The position numbers and the translations under genes were made by a program. Under the pieces are notes generated by a model. It was not told the DNA's origin, made no database searches, and saw only the letters and a program-made list of their open reading frames with translations. Below are positions 8,814 to 18,633 of a DNA stretch of 45,474 bases, piece after piece. The stretch is from Myxococcales bacterium. Lineage in GTDB: Bacteria; Myxococcota_A; UBA9042. Each line of letters starts with the position of its first letter. Positions within the stretch are counted from its first letter, which is position 1. The stretch lies in contig CANLIC010000034.1 of the NCBI GenBank assembly GCA_947491025.1, positions 1 through 45,474 of the forward strand, read 5' to 3'.

Positions 8814-9905
8814 GTGGCAGGCCGAGAATTGGATGAATTCGAGGAGCAGATGCGCCGCGAAGGGTTCCAGGCGCTCGATTCCCCAAGCCACCGCCTGCCG
8901 CGACCAGCCGCAGTGGGACCTACGGGCCGCCGCCCACAGCTCGGAGGCGCGGCGCAGACGACCCGCCCGTCGACATCGCCCACCGCAAGCTCGCCGGGTC
9001 AAGTCGCTGGGGCTGGCGAGGCCGCAGCCAGGGCGCGACTCGATGAACTTGGCGTAGAGCGGCAGGGGCTACACGAGGAAAGCGCGCGGCTGACTGCGAG
9101 CCTCTCGGCGTTGAATGAGCGCTTGCAGGCACAACAAGCGCAGCTCGCCGAGGCTGGGGCGGCCCTCGCCGACGCCCTGGCCCGCGTCACGGCGCTCGAA
9201 ACCGACCTCGCTGCCGCCCATGTGGCGGCAAGCGGCGCCAAGGAGGCTGCGCGCGCCCATGCTCAGTCGCGTAGTGCCTTGGAGACAGAGCTGCGGGCCG
9301 TCAAGACCGAGCGCAACGCGGCAGACTTGCGCCTTCTCCTGCGCCGACGCGGCCTCGCCGATGAGGCGCTGCAGGTGCGCGCGCTCGAAGGCCTGCTGCA
9401 CGCCCGTCCCGCTGCCACCGCGACCGCGATCTTCAGAGGCGACCACCAAGCGCTGCGCAGTGAGCTCGAGCGTACCGCGCTGGTGTGCGAAGGGGCTGAC
9501 TGCCAACCGATGGGCAAGGACACACCGGTCATTCGGGTCGCGCCGGCGGACTGCGAGTGCTGTGGTGGCAGCGACATCCGCCGCGCATTCGGCGCCTTCG
9601 TCGCCGCTTGCCGCGCCGCAGGCATGGCACGGGTCACCATCGTCGGCGGGTCGCCGAGCTACCGCGACAAGCTGCGCAGCCTTGGCCGAGAGTTGGCCCA
9701 GGGCCTTGCGCTCGAGGTCGTCCAGCAGGAGCGGCCAGGCGAGGGCAAGCGGGCCCAGGCCATCACCGGGTTGGTCGTCATTTGGGGCGCTACCGAGGTC
9801 GATCACTCGACGACCGGTCACTACCGCGGCGCCGGCGACCGCACGATCGCCGTCCACCATCGAGGAATCGCGGGCATGCTCAGCCAGGTCAGCCAGAAGC
9901 TCTGA
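8814..9905 (+). CDS. Coiled-coil protein with DUF2325-like C-terminal domain
   Basis: Cytoplasmic protein of 363 residues; function unknown. GTG 8814 is preferred because GGAGG lies at 8805-8809; an in-frame ATG at 8703 would overlap the divergent gene's start and adds low-complexity sequence. Residues about 65-170 form an Ala/Leu/Glu coiled coil. Five cysteines follow (225, 230, 247, 249, 250, the last three as DCECCGG). The final 100 residues carry VTIVGGSPSYRDKL and LVVIWGATEVDHSTTGHY, which match the pattern of DUF2325: a VGG strand-loop, then a hydrophobic strand and a conserved Ser/Asp-His. The cysteine group could bind zinc. It is monocistronic as far as can be seen, with a hairpin 185 bases downstream. 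Confidence 0.75.
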   Translation: MAGRELDEFEEQMRREGFQALDSPSHRLPRPAAVGPTGRRPQLGGAAQTTRPSTSPTASSPGQVAGAGEAAARARLDELGVERQGLHEESARLTASLSALNERLQAQQAQLAEAGAALADALARVTALETDLAAAHVAASGAKEAARAHAQSRSALETELRAVKTERNAADLRLLLRRRGLADEALQVRALEGLLHARPAATATAIFRGDHQALRSELERTALVCEGADCQPMGKDTPVIRVAPADCECCGGSDIRRAFGAFVAACRAAGMARVTIVGGSPSYRDKLRSLGRELAQGLALEVVQQERPGEGKRAQAITGLVVIWGATEVDHSTTGHYRGAGDRTIAVHHRGIAGMLSQVSQKL

Positions 9906-10090
9906 GGGCCTGCAAGGCGCTGAGGACGTCAAAGATGGCGCCGTCACCTGGACCCCACCGCCAAGGACGGTCCGCGCACCTGGGACGGGGCCGCCGGACC
10001 AATTACGAGTCGATTCGACCCACTGGTGATCCCACGCTTCGCCGTGTGGCGGCGTCAGGGTGTCGCTATCGCCACGCTGGCCGGCGACGC

Positions 10091-10110
10091 CTGAAGCGGC
10101 CGCGCTTCAG
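10091..10110. terminator. Perfect hairpin between convergent genes
   Basis: Inverted repeat CTGAAGCG-GCCG-CGCTTCAG, an 8-bp stem with a 4-base loop, in the 277-base gap between genes ending at 9905 (+) and 10183 (-). It is a plausible bidirectional terminator but lacks a flanking T-run. Nothing else is recognised in this gap. Confidence 0.45.
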
Positions 10111-10182
10111 CCTGGCGGACAGGCTCGGCCTTGCCAGGTCGACTCGCCATGTCCGCCCAGCGCGGTCGCTTCGCCGGTCACC

Positions 10183-11706
10183 TTAGAGCGAGCCAATGCG
10201 CCGATCCATCGGGTCGAAGCCGAGGTAGTAAGCGCGGGTGCGGCGGTGGAAGAACGACTTCGAGGCCAACACCAACAGGCTCAGGCCGACGAACAAGACG
10301 CGGACGGCCCACTTGGTCCAGCCAAAAAGCTCATCCTCTTGCTCAAGTTGGTGCATGAGCTGCCAGCGCCGCGCGAAGCCGTCGGGCGGCTGAAAAGTCC
10401 GCTTCGTCGCCGCGGCCAATTGGACGTCGGTCATCGCCTCGACCTCGGCACGGCGGGCGTCGAGCTTGATGCGGCGCTCCTTGAAGCGATCGGAGATCGC
10501 AGACAGCGACTTCTGATGCTCCTCGGTCGCCTCCTTGCGCTTGCGCTCATTCTCCGAGTCCACCGCTGTCTGCTTGCCGGAGCGCTCCGAATCCAGGTCG
10601 GTGATCTGACGCTGGCGCACCGCCAGTGCGTCCTTGGCGGCGTCGGCGCGCTGCGTCATCGCGTTGGCGCTCGCCCGCGCCTGGTCCACCGCGAGCTGCC
10701 GCGCACGCCGGATCGAAGCCGGCGCATCAGCGAGGGTCGCCTCCTGCCGAGCCTTGGCCCGCTGCAAGCGCCCATCGGCTGCCTTCGCCTGTGCCACGGC
10801 GCGCGCCGCGGCCTTTTCCAGCGTCGGCAGCGTCGCCTTCTGGGCCACAATCTGCTTGTCGATGTCCCCGGTATCGACCTTCTCGCTCACCACCTCGGGC
10901 AGCTCGAGCTTGACCGACTGGCGCGCCGCGCGCTCCTCCTCCGCCAGCGCCTTCTCAGCGCCGTCGACTTCACCAAGCAGCTGACCGCGGGCCTCGACCC
11001 GGCGCCCCTCGACCTCACCACCGATGCGCCCCTGGATGACGTCGTGGAAGATCATCATCTCGACGGGGATCGCGGTGACCATGGCAAAGGCGAGAACCAC
11101 GGCGATGCGGATCAACGTGCCCTTGTTGGTAAGCGGCGACTTCTCCATCGGCACCGCCGCCGTGATCACGAAGCGTTCGAAGATCAAGATGATCGCAGAG
11201 ATCAGGCCCGCGAACCCGATCGTCAGGGCCCAGCCGCCCGGCCCGAGCGCGTCGACGAACACCCAGCGCAGGCCCAACGTCCAGGCCAACATGTCGACGC
11301 CGGCCTGCAGCACCATCAGCACTGCGGCGAAGCCGACTTGCGCTGCAACCGTGCGCGGCATCGGGCCATGCTCATCGAGCAGCAGCAGGCGAATCAGCGG
11401 CCGAAGCCAGATCGGCGCCCAGGGATCCCAGTGCGGGCGTGGGGTCGGCGACCGCAGGAGCATCGGGGCCTGCTCGAGATCTTCCTCCACGGCTGATTCT
11501 GGCGCCGTAGCGGCCAACTCGGGCCGCGCAATCGACTCAACTGTCTGTTCTTCCACATCTTCCGCCAACGCAGGCGGCCCCTCGCCACTAGCGGGCGACT
11601 TGACGACCGGTACGGCCTGCGCCGACGGGCGTCGAATCGCCACCACCGACGCCTCGCCGAATGCTGGCGCCGGCTCGCTCTCTTCTTGGGTCCAGGGCTC
11701 TGCCAT
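10183..11706 (-). CDS. DUF4407-like membrane protein with cytosolic or periplasmic coiled coil
   Basis: Integral membrane protein of 507 residues. ATG 11706 is chosen for GAGAGG just upstream and because the longer frame adds no structure. The first 120 residues are acidic and Pro/Ala-rich, probably disordered. Three membrane segments follow (TVAAQVGFAAVLMVLQAG; WALTIGFAGLISAIILIF; LIRIAVVLAFAMVTAIPVEM), then a coiled coil of about 200 residues and a last membrane helix (WAVRVLFVGLSLLVLAS) near the C-terminus. This three-helix/coiled-coil/one-helix layout, with FERFV and IPVEMMIF motifs, matches the DUF4407 family, whose function is not established. It is 96 bases from the next minus-strand gene upstream, so it may be the second gene of a two-gene unit. 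Confidence 0.8.
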   Translation of the reverse strand: MAEPWTQEESEPAPAFGEASVVAIRRPSAQAVPVVKSPASGEGPPALAEDVEEQTVESIARPELAATAPESAVEEDLEQAPMLLRSPTPRPHWDPWAPIWLRPLIRLLLLDEHGPMPRTVAAQVGFAAVLMVLQAGVDMLAWTLGLRWVFVDALGPGGWALTIGFAGLISAIILIFERFVITAAVPMEKSPLTNKGTLIRIAVVLAFAMVTAIPVEMMIFHDVIQGRIGGEVEGRRVEARGQLLGEVDGAEKALAEEERAARQSVKLELPEVVSEKVDTGDIDKQIVAQKATLPTLEKAAARAVAQAKAADGRLQRAKARQEATLADAPASIRRARQLAVDQARASANAMTQRADAAKDALAVRQRQITDLDSERSGKQTAVDSENERKRKEATEEHQKSLSAISDRFKERRIKLDARRAEVEAMTDVQLAAATKRTFQPPDGFARRWQLMHQLEQEDELFGWTKWAVRVLFVGLSLLVLASKSFFHRRTRAYYLGFDPMDRRIGSL

Positions 11707-11802
11707 CGGCTCCTCTCGCTTGATCGCCGCCTCGCCGGCGGGGCGCGAGAGAGTAGGCCCGCCCACCCGCACCTGTAAAGGAGAATCCGCCGCAGCGGCC
11801 GC

Positions 11803-12858
11803 TCATTCCCGGGCGGTGACCGTGGCGTCGCGGCGGCGGACACCCTTGCAGGCCAGGACGATGTCCGGCCCGAGCAAGAGCGACGGCGTCTGAAAGCCGG
11901 GCCGCGCGGCACCGGCGACCACCCGCTCGGCGAACAGGATGGCTGCGTCTGCCGTCAAATCGTAGCCGTCCGGCGTCTCCAAGGAAGCTGTCGCCATCCG
12001 GCCGTCCTCCGTCACCGCCTCGGCAAAAAGCGAAGCGCGCGTCCGCAGGCGTTGCTCGGCGGTTGGTCCCGGCGGGGCGGCGTCGATGCGGCGCTGGAGC
12101 CGCGACCTCACCCACGCTGTGCGCAAGAGGGGTCCGGCCAGGGCGCTCGCTCGCAGCGCCAACCGAAGCGAGGTTGGCAGCGAGAGGTAGACGATGATGT
12201 CACCGATTCCAGTAGAGTAGTACGCTGTTGACACGTCGCCCCATGGGATCGACACGACCGTCCTCGGTCCATCGCCAAAGTCGACCTCTCGCTGCGCGTG
12301 TCCCGGTGGCGTGGCGACGATGGCTCCGCCGCGCCGAACAGCACCACCGAGCCCCAGGTGCATGGCCATGGTGCTCGCCGTGCCATGGGACATGCGCCCC
12401 GCTGAGTGGAAGGCCAAGGCCAAGCGGGCGGCGCCGGGAAGGGCGGCGGCGACGTGGGCGGCGAGGCAGTCGGACGGCACGACGTCGAAACCTACGCCCG
12501 GCAGCAGCATCACGCCTTTCGAGGCCGCCACTGGCCCTCGGCGGTGCGCAAGCTCGAACACACCGATCTCCCCAGTAATGTCCAGGTAATGGACGCCACA
12601 CTCGATGCAGGCGTCGATCATCGGCTTGGCGGTGCGGGCGAAGGGGCCGGCGCAATGCAGCACCGCTGCGACCCCGTCCAAGTGCCGCGCTGCATCCTTG
12701 AGATCGAAAACCCGATGGGGCAGACCCAGCGCGGAGGCGAGGGCCGCCGTTCGTCCGGCATCGCGGCCGGCCAAGATCGGTCGCAGCCCGCGTTCGGCCG
12801 CCAGATGGGCAATCAGAGTTCCCGTGTAGCCATAGGCACCGTATAGGAGCCAGGTCAT
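11803..12858 (-). CDS. Saccharopine dehydrogenase-like NADP-binding oxidoreductase
   Basis: Soluble or membrane-associated protein of 351 residues. ATG 12858 is preceded by GGAGG and places the Rossmann motif GAYGYTG at residues 6-12, as in the saccharopine-dehydrogenase NADP-binding family. Conserved features in order: the glycine loop, LAGRD at the end of beta-2, CAGPFARTAKPMIDAC near residue 75, HYLDITGE near residue 95 and LPGVGFDVVPSDCLA near residue 125. This subgroup includes trans-acting enoyl reductases of lipid and polyketide pathways, and 'saccharopine dehydrogenase' is a family name rather than the likely reaction. The substrate cannot be told from sequence; no polyketide or lysine genes are nearby. 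Confidence 0.85.
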   Translation of the reverse strand: MTWLLYGAYGYTGTLIAHLAAERGLRPILAGRDAGRTAALASALGLPHRVFDLKDAARHLDGVAAVLHCAGPFARTAKPMIDACIECGVHYLDITGEIGVFELAHRRGPVAASKGVMLLPGVGFDVVPSDCLAAHVAAALPGAARLALAFHSAGRMSHGTASTMAMHLGLGGAVRRGGAIVATPPGHAQREVDFGDGPRTVVSIPWGDVSTAYYSTGIGDIIVYLSLPTSLRLALRASALAGPLLRTAWVRSRLQRRIDAAPPGPTAEQRLRTRASLFAEAVTEDGRMATASLETPDGYDLTADAAILFAERVVAGAARPGFQTPSLLLGPDIVLACKGVRRRDATVTARE

Positions 12859-13099
12859 CGCGCCCTCCACACTGCTGACACGCAGCGGCGGAACCCTAAC
12901 ACAGGGCGCCCAAAGCGGCGCTCGTTCCACCCTCTCGGTTGCCGGCGGTGTCCAAGGCTGCAGGCCCGTCGAGCGGCGAGGGCTCGCCGCCCATGTCGAA
13001 GCCTTGCGCGCGCTGATTCGCCCCACCGAGTTGCCGCTCAGGCTTGGGCTCTGGCACCATCGGGGTGGGTCGCGATTCCGCCCGTCTCGGGAGCCAGAG

Positions 13100-15661
13100 A
13101 TGCTCAAATTCCGACGCCCATGGGCCTGTGCACCTTCCGTCTGTCTCGCTGCGCTGCTGTTCGCCGCCTGCGGCACGACCGTCGTCCCGGCCGAACCCGA
13201 AGGCACGTCCGAGCTGCCGACCTTCTCTGCCGACAGCTCGGCGACAGGCGGCCAGGCGGACAGCCAGGCGGACGCCCAGGCGGACAGCGACGGTAGCCCG
13301 TCCGCGGCGGACGTCGCCGAGACCGGCGGTGGCGAGACGGTAGATGCGATCGACGTCGCCGACGCCTCGGGCGTTGACGACGCAGCAGATGGCGGTGGCG
13401 CGACGGAGACAACCGACGCGGTGGTCGACGCCGACGCCGACGCAGCCGATGCCACTGCTGATGCCGCCGCCGATGCTGACGGCGCAAGCGCGGACGCGAA
13501 GGCCGACACAGCCGCAGACAGCCAGGACAGCGCAGACAGCGGACCCGGCCCCTGCAAGCCGACCGGCGTCGAGGCCTGCAATGGCAAGGACGACGACTGC
13601 GACGGCCAGACCGACAACGTGACGTGCGACGATGCTAACCCATGCACCAAGGACAGCTGCCTCGGCGCCAAAGGCTGCACCACCGAGGTCCTGCCGGGAC
13701 CTTGCGACGATTCGGACCCTTGCACAACCGGCGACAGTTGCGGACCTGCGGGCTGCAAGGGTGGCGGCCCTACGCCTTGCGATGACGCTCAGATCTGCAC
13801 GCAAGACTTTTGCAAGCCAGGCGAGGGTTGCGCCCACGCGCCGAGCTTCGTCGACTGCAGCGATGGCGACGCCTGCACGGAGGCCGACGCCTGCGACGCT
13901 GGCGCGTGCAAGGGCAAGCCCAAGGGCTGCGACGACGGCAACGCCTGCACGACCGACACCTGCGACCCGATCAAGGGCTGTGTGCAGGCGCCAAGCGCAG
14001 CACCTTGCAATGACGAGGACATCTGCACAGCGGACGACACATGCGCCAGCGGCACGTGCCTGGGCAAAGCCACTCCGTGCGGCGACGGCAACGTGTGCAC
14101 GATCGACAGCTGCGACAAGACCAGTGGCTGCAACTTCAAGCCGGCCGCAGGCCCCTGCGATGATGGCGACCCATGCTCGGTCGACGATGCCTGCGCTTCG
14201 GGCGGCTGCAAGGGGGCGCCGAAGCCATGCTCCGACAACCTCGGGTGTACGCTGGACTCCTGTAGCGCCAAAGAGGGCTGCCAGAACACACCGACGCAGG
14301 GCGCATGTGACGACGGCGACGCCTGCACCAGCGGCGACACCTGCGCTGGCGGCACTTGCAAGGGCACCCCGCTCGGAGGCGGCAGCACGGCCAGCTGCAA
14401 CGACGGCAACGCCTGCACCAACGAGTCGTGTGACAAGGCCAAAGGCTGCGTGTTCGTGCCGCTCGCCGACGGCCAGGCGTGCGGCAGCAATGCGACCTGC
14501 AAGGCGGGCACCTGCGCGCAGTCCGGCAATTGCCAAGGCGGCAAGCTCGCCGGCACGTTGACGCTGGGACCGAGCGGCGATTTCAAGACGTTTGCCGCAG
14601 CCCTAGCCGGGCTCGCCAAAGGGGTCTGTGGGCCGACGACGATCGTCGCCGCCGCGGGCACCTACATCGAGCCCAATGGTCTGCTCTTGGTCCCCATCCC
14701 GGGCGCGTCAGCCGACGCGCGGGTGCGTTTCCAGGCCGCGCCCGGCGCCAAAGTCCGCCTCGTCGGCGTCACTTGCGTCAGCTCCTACTGCGGCATCATC
14801 AAATTCGAGACCGGTGCGAGCTGGATCACGGTCGCGGGCATCGACATCGACGGCAAGGAGCCGCAGAACAAAATCGCGGGCAGCTACAGCGGTCCCATCG
14901 CGTTCGGCAGCGGCGGCGGGCACAAGGGCGTGCGCATCGAGTCCTGCCACATTCACGACTTCGGACCTGGCGCTTGGGGGTCGTCGAGCTACATCGGCGG
15001 CGCGTACATCCAGACCAGCGGCTCCGAGTCCATCGAATTCGTCGGCAACCGGTTTGAGAACCTGAAACCACCGAGCACCTTTCACACCCAAGGCGTCATC
15101 ATGGTGCGTAACGGTGCACACGCCGGCATGCGCATCGTTGGCAACACCTTCGTCGGCAACGTCGGCATGGCGACGTTGCGCCTCCGCAATGGCACCAACT
15201 GGAACGACCTGCTCATCGCCAACAACTTCTTCGTTCAAGAAAGTCAGCACGCTCTGCACTGGTACAGCCCCAATGCGCTCACCGGCAAAAACCAGTTCGT
15301 GCACAACACCATCTTGATGTCGGGCGCCGGAGCGATCATCGAGGGCGCAACCACCGGCGCGGTGGACGTTCGCAACAACGCCGCAGTCGGCGCCAACAAC
15401 GCGTTGGTGACCACCACCTCCGTCGGCGCCTATGGCGCCAACTGCCTGCAGGGCGTCACTGCCCCGGCTGGCGCCAAGCCGACGTCGCCCGACGTGGTCG
15501 GAGTGGTCGCTCTGCTCAGCGCGGTAGCGCCCTACGACCTGCACCTGCAGCCCAACTCCGCGTGTCTCGGCAAGGCCATCAAGCTGCCAGAAGTCCCGAT
15601 GGACATCGATGGCCAGACCCGGCCCGATCCGCCGGACATCGGCGCCGACGAGATCCCGTAG
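13100..15661 (+). CDS. Lipoprotein with Cys-rich repeats and right-handed beta-helix
   Basis: Surface lipoprotein of 853 residues. ATG 13100 is preceded by GGGAG and gives a signal peptide with lipobox LLFAAC (Cys24). Next is an Asp/Ala/Thr-rich low-complexity linker of about 120 residues, one MopE-type motif (EACNGKDDDCDGQTD), then eleven consecutive copies of a motif of the form C-[DNSG]-D-x-x-x-C-[ST]-x(4,5)-C-x(4,5)-C, a pattern frequent in Myxococcota secreted proteins. From about residue 490 the protein becomes a parallel beta-helix of the pectate-lyase or Disaggregatase type (TLGPSGDFKTFAAAL, FVGNRFENL, IVGNTFVGN, NNAAVGANN), ending with DIDGQTRPDPPDIGADEI, typical of such domains. Carbohydrate binding or adhesion is likely; no catalytic residues can be assigned by eye. 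Confidence 0.85.
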   Translation: MLKFRRPWACAPSVCLAALLFAACGTTVVPAEPEGTSELPTFSADSSATGGQADSQADAQADSDGSPSAADVAETGGGETVDAIDVADASGVDDAADGGGATETTDAVVDADADAADATADAAADADGASADAKADTAADSQDSADSGPGPCKPTGVEACNGKDDDCDGQTDNVTCDDANPCTKDSCLGAKGCTTEVLPGPCDDSDPCTTGDSCGPAGCKGGGPTPCDDAQICTQDFCKPGEGCAHAPSFVDCSDGDACTEADACDAGACKGKPKGCDDGNACTTDTCDPIKGCVQAPSAAPCNDEDICTADDTCASGTCLGKATPCGDGNVCTIDSCDKTSGCNFKPAAGPCDDGDPCSVDDACASGGCKGAPKPCSDNLGCTLDSCSAKEGCQNTPTQGACDDGDACTSGDTCAGGTCKGTPLGGGSTASCNDGNACTNESCDKAKGCVFVPLADGQACGSNATCKAGTCAQSGNCQGGKLAGTLTLGPSGDFKTFAAALAGLAKGVCGPTTIVAAAGTYIEPNGLLLVPIPGASADARVRFQAAPGAKVRLVGVTCVSSYCGIIKFETGASWITVAGIDIDGKEPQNKIAGSYSGPIAFGSGGGHKGVRIESCHIHDFGPGAWGSSSYIGGAYIQTSGSESIEFVGNRFENLKPPSTFHTQGVIMVRNGAHAGMRIVGNTFVGNVGMATLRLRNGTNWNDLLIANNFFVQESQHALHWYSPNALTGKNQFVHNTILMSGAGAIIEGATTGAVDVRNNAAVGANNALVTTTSVGAYGANCLQGVTAPAGAKPTSPDVVGVVALLSAVAPYDLHLQPNSACLGKAIKLPEVPMDIDGQTRPDPPDIGADEIP

Positions 15662-15666
15662 ACGTC

Positions 15667-15702
15667 CGTTGTTCATAGACACAACGAATCGTACTTGCGA
15701 TT
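15667..15702. terminator. Double hairpin between convergent genes
   Basis: Two adjacent dyads fill the 60-base gap: CGTTGT/ACAACG (15667-15672 and 15681-15686) and AATCG/CGATT (15687-15691 and 15698-15702). The gap is noticeably AT-richer than its surroundings, consistent with a bidirectional terminator. Confidence 0.5.
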
Positions 15703-15721
15703 GAAACCGTCTGTTCAGTCG

Positions 15722-17611
15722 CTAGTCCAGATGATCCTGGGCCCAAAGTTCCAGCAGAAACACGCGGTGAAGCTCCGGTCTCAGGCCCGCAGCGGCGTCG
15801 GCGAGGAAGGCGTCACGCTCACGCCGCAGCCGTGGCACGTCGTACCAGCCCCGCGCCTTGAGCTTTGGGTCGGCGAGCACGTCGCGGAACGGCTCGCGCA
15901 ACGGACCGCGAAGCCAGGCGGCCGCCGGCACCGGAAAGCCCATCTTGTCACGCCGCTGCCAGACGATGTCGGGCACGAGCCCCGGCAAAATCTGCCGAAG
16001 TAACGACTTGTTCCAGGGGCCACGGCGCAGGATGTGGGCCGGCGCGGCGCGCGCGATCGCCACAACATGCGGATCCAAGAAGGGCAGCCGGGCCTCGATG
16101 GAGAACGCCGACGAGTTGATGTCCTCGATACGCAGGTAGGTCGGCAGCGGCGAGCGGTGCTCGTTTTCGAGGAGGTGGCGGTGCAGGTCGAGTGACTCAG
16201 GCAACCGGGGAGGCGTCGTCGCTGCGAGTGGGCCGTCAGCTGCCCAGAGCGGTGGCGCTCCACGCCTCGCCTGGATCGCGCCACCGCGCAAGGCGAGCTC
16301 GACTGCGCTCGGCAGTGTGCGCAGCGCCTGACCGGCCGCCGCCTGCGCGACCATGCGTAGACCGGCCGGGCGCGATCCGCGCAGCGCGCTGGCTTGTGCC
16401 CACGCCTCCGCCGCGCCGCGCTCTCGAATGAGGCTGCGCAGCCAAGGCAGTTCGCTCGACGGATAGCCGGCGAGCAGCTCGTCGGAGCCCTGGCCATTGA
16501 GCAGGACCTTGACGCCAGCCTGCGCCGCCAGGTCCATGACCAGGTAACCCGCCAGCGCCGTCAGCGTGTGCACCGGCTGGTCGTGGGCGCGACGAAAGCC
16601 TGGGAAGGCCGCCTGCAAGGTCGCGGCGTCGCCCGTCGTGACGTGCCAGCGGGCACCGGTCTGCTGCACCACCGGCTCGATGTAGCGCGACTCGTCGAAC
16701 TCCGGCGTATGGACTGTGAACGCGTGGCGGCAGTTGGATGCCCGCTCCGCCTGCAGAAAGCGCGCCGTCGCACAGGCAATGGCGGTCGAGTCCAGGCCGC
16801 CCGAGAGGCTGGTCCCGGCGTCAACGTCGGCCCGCATTCGCAGTTTGACCGCGTGCAAGAACGCCTCGCGGAATGCCTCACTCCAAGCCTCATCGCTGGC
16901 GTTCGGACCGAGCCCTGCCGGGAGCGGCGCCGCACCATCGCCAGCGCGGCTCTGCTCGACCGGGTGCCCGACCCGGTGGCGCTCGATGACGCCCGGCGCC
17001 AGGCGGCGGACGCCGGCGAAAAACGTGCGCTCCCCGGTGTCGAGCTCGTGGTGCTCGAGAAAAAGGCGCGCCTCAAGCGCGTCGACACCGCCGAGATCGC
17101 AGCCGGCGGCGCGCAGACCTTTGATCTCGCTGCAACAGGTGATTGAACCATTCTGTTCGGAGACATACAGCGTCTTGATTCCCCAGGGATCGCGGGCCAA
17201 GACGAGGGCCCTTGTGGGCGCATGCCAGGCCGCCAGGGCCCACATCCCGTTGCAGCGGCTGAGGCATTGTGGTCCTTCGCGCGCCAGGAGTTCGAGGAGA
17301 ACCTCGGTGTCGGAGTCGCTGCGCAGCTGCACGCCGGCGTCGATGAGTCCGCGCCGGAGTTCCAAGAAGTTATAGATCTCGCCGTTGAAAACCAGCGTCC
17401 AGGCGCCGTCCTGCGAAGTCATCGGCTGGTGCCCGGCCGGGCTCAAGTCGAGGATGCTGAGCCGGCGAAAGCCGAGCGCCACGGGGCCGTCGAAGAATGC
17501 GCCTTCGTCATCTGGGCCGCGGTGCGCGATGGCGTCGCATGCGCGTTGCACTGCGGCCGTGTGGCTTCGGCCATCGCTGCGCGCGTCGAGCACCGCTACC
17601 AGTCCGCACAT
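15722..17611 (-). CDS. asnB: Asparagine synthetase (glutamine-hydrolysing)
   Basis: Converts aspartate, glutamine and ATP to asparagine in the cytoplasm. ATG 17611 (AGGAG six bases upstream) leaves Cys2 as the N-terminal nucleophile after Met removal: MCGLVAVLD. The class II glutaminase domain shows HRGPDDEG, FNGEIYN and SDTEVLLE. The synthetase domain shows the pyrophosphate loop SGGLDSTAIA, HTPEFDES and LNGQGSDELLAGY, and a C-terminal IEARLPFLDP. All expected motifs are intact and 629 residues is the usual length. Members of this family also serve in exopolysaccharide or peptide modification, but no such genes adjoin it. It lies 138 bases after the zinc permease on the same strand, so read-through is possible but an own promoter is likely. 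Confidence 0.93.
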   Translation of the reverse strand: MCGLVAVLDARSDGRSHTAAVQRACDAIAHRGPDDEGAFFDGPVALGFRRLSILDLSPAGHQPMTSQDGAWTLVFNGEIYNFLELRRGLIDAGVQLRSDSDTEVLLELLAREGPQCLSRCNGMWALAAWHAPTRALVLARDPWGIKTLYVSEQNGSITCCSEIKGLRAAGCDLGGVDALEARLFLEHHELDTGERTFFAGVRRLAPGVIERHRVGHPVEQSRAGDGAAPLPAGLGPNASDEAWSEAFREAFLHAVKLRMRADVDAGTSLSGGLDSTAIACATARFLQAERASNCRHAFTVHTPEFDESRYIEPVVQQTGARWHVTTGDAATLQAAFPGFRRAHDQPVHTLTALAGYLVMDLAAQAGVKVLLNGQGSDELLAGYPSSELPWLRSLIRERGAAEAWAQASALRGSRPAGLRMVAQAAAGQALRTLPSAVELALRGGAIQARRGAPPLWAADGPLAATTPPRLPESLDLHRHLLENEHRSPLPTYLRIEDINSSAFSIEARLPFLDPHVVAIARAAPAHILRRGPWNKSLLRQILPGLVPDIVWQRRDKMGFPVPAAAWLRGPLREPFRDVLADPKLKARGWYDVPRLRRERDAFLADAAAGLRPELHRVFLLELWAQDHLD

Positions 17612-17749
17612 CGTCTGCTCCTCGCCGCGCCAGTCCGGGGCGCGCCTCGCCACCGGGCTGGGCGGCGGAGGCTGCCAGCGCGTAGAGACCTGGGCAATGC
17701 CCGCGCTCCCCATCGGTTGCCAATGCGACTGCGCGCGATCAGGTCCCGC

Positions 17750-18633
17750 TCAGTGATGGTGGCCGTGACCGTGCCGCTCGCGCAGCAGCTCGGCCACCGA
17801 AGCAAGCGCGAGGAGCAGCAGACAGGTCAGCGTCTGCGCGGCGCCGACCGGCAACTCAAATCGATAGGCAGCGAGGTAGCCCAGCGTCGCCGCTGCGATC
17901 CCGACCAGGCTGGAAATCCAGATCGCCTCGCTGACGTTGCGTGCCAGCTTGACTGCGGCCATCGCCGGCAGAACGGAGAAGGCGAACACCGGCAGCGCGC
18001 CGAGCACCCGGGTCGCGACTGAAACGCCGAGGGCGAGGCTGCAGAAGAGCAACACCTCCAGAAGCGCCACCGGCAATCCCCGCACCCGCGCTCCATCACC
18101 GTCGACGCTGATGGCGACAAAGCCGCGCCAGGCGACGCCGTGCAGCACCAGCAGAGTGCCTGCAGTCCACAGCAAGGCGTCGCGATCTTCGGGCAATACG
18201 GCCACAGCCGATCCAAACAGCAAGGTCTCGATGTCCGCGAGATCGGCGACGATGCGGGTGGCGACGGCCAACGTTCCCGCGCTGCCGATGAGGTAGGCAA
18301 CGCCGAGTTGCGCGTCCTGGTGGGCGTCGTGGTGATCGTGTGCGCGGACGAAAAAGAGGGTCGCCATGAGCGTCATGACGATCGCGCCCAGCGCGGGGTC
18401 CAGGCCGCCCAGCAGACCAGGCAGCGCCGCACGTGCCCAGAATGTCAGCGCAACGCCGAGCCCCGCAGCCTGCGACAACGCGGCTGAAACAAAGACCAGG
18501 TTGCGCAAAAGGACGTAGACGCCGAGCACTCCGAGCAGAGCGCCGGCAGCTGCTCCTGCCCAGAGCGCGTCGCCGAATAACTCAAGATTGCTGAAGAACT
18601 CTTCCAGCTCGGGTGGCGCGTGCTGCGGCGACA

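Noticed and set aside
12859..13758. N-terminal extension of the saccharopine-dehydrogenase-like gene
   Set aside because: The Rossmann motif starts right after ATG 12858, which has a good ribosome-binding site; the extension overlaps the divergent lipoprotein and is low-complexity.
12896..14536. Minus-strand frame of 546 codons opposite the beta-helix lipoprotein
   Set aside because: Composition is a shadow of the plus-strand Asp/Ala and Cys repeats.
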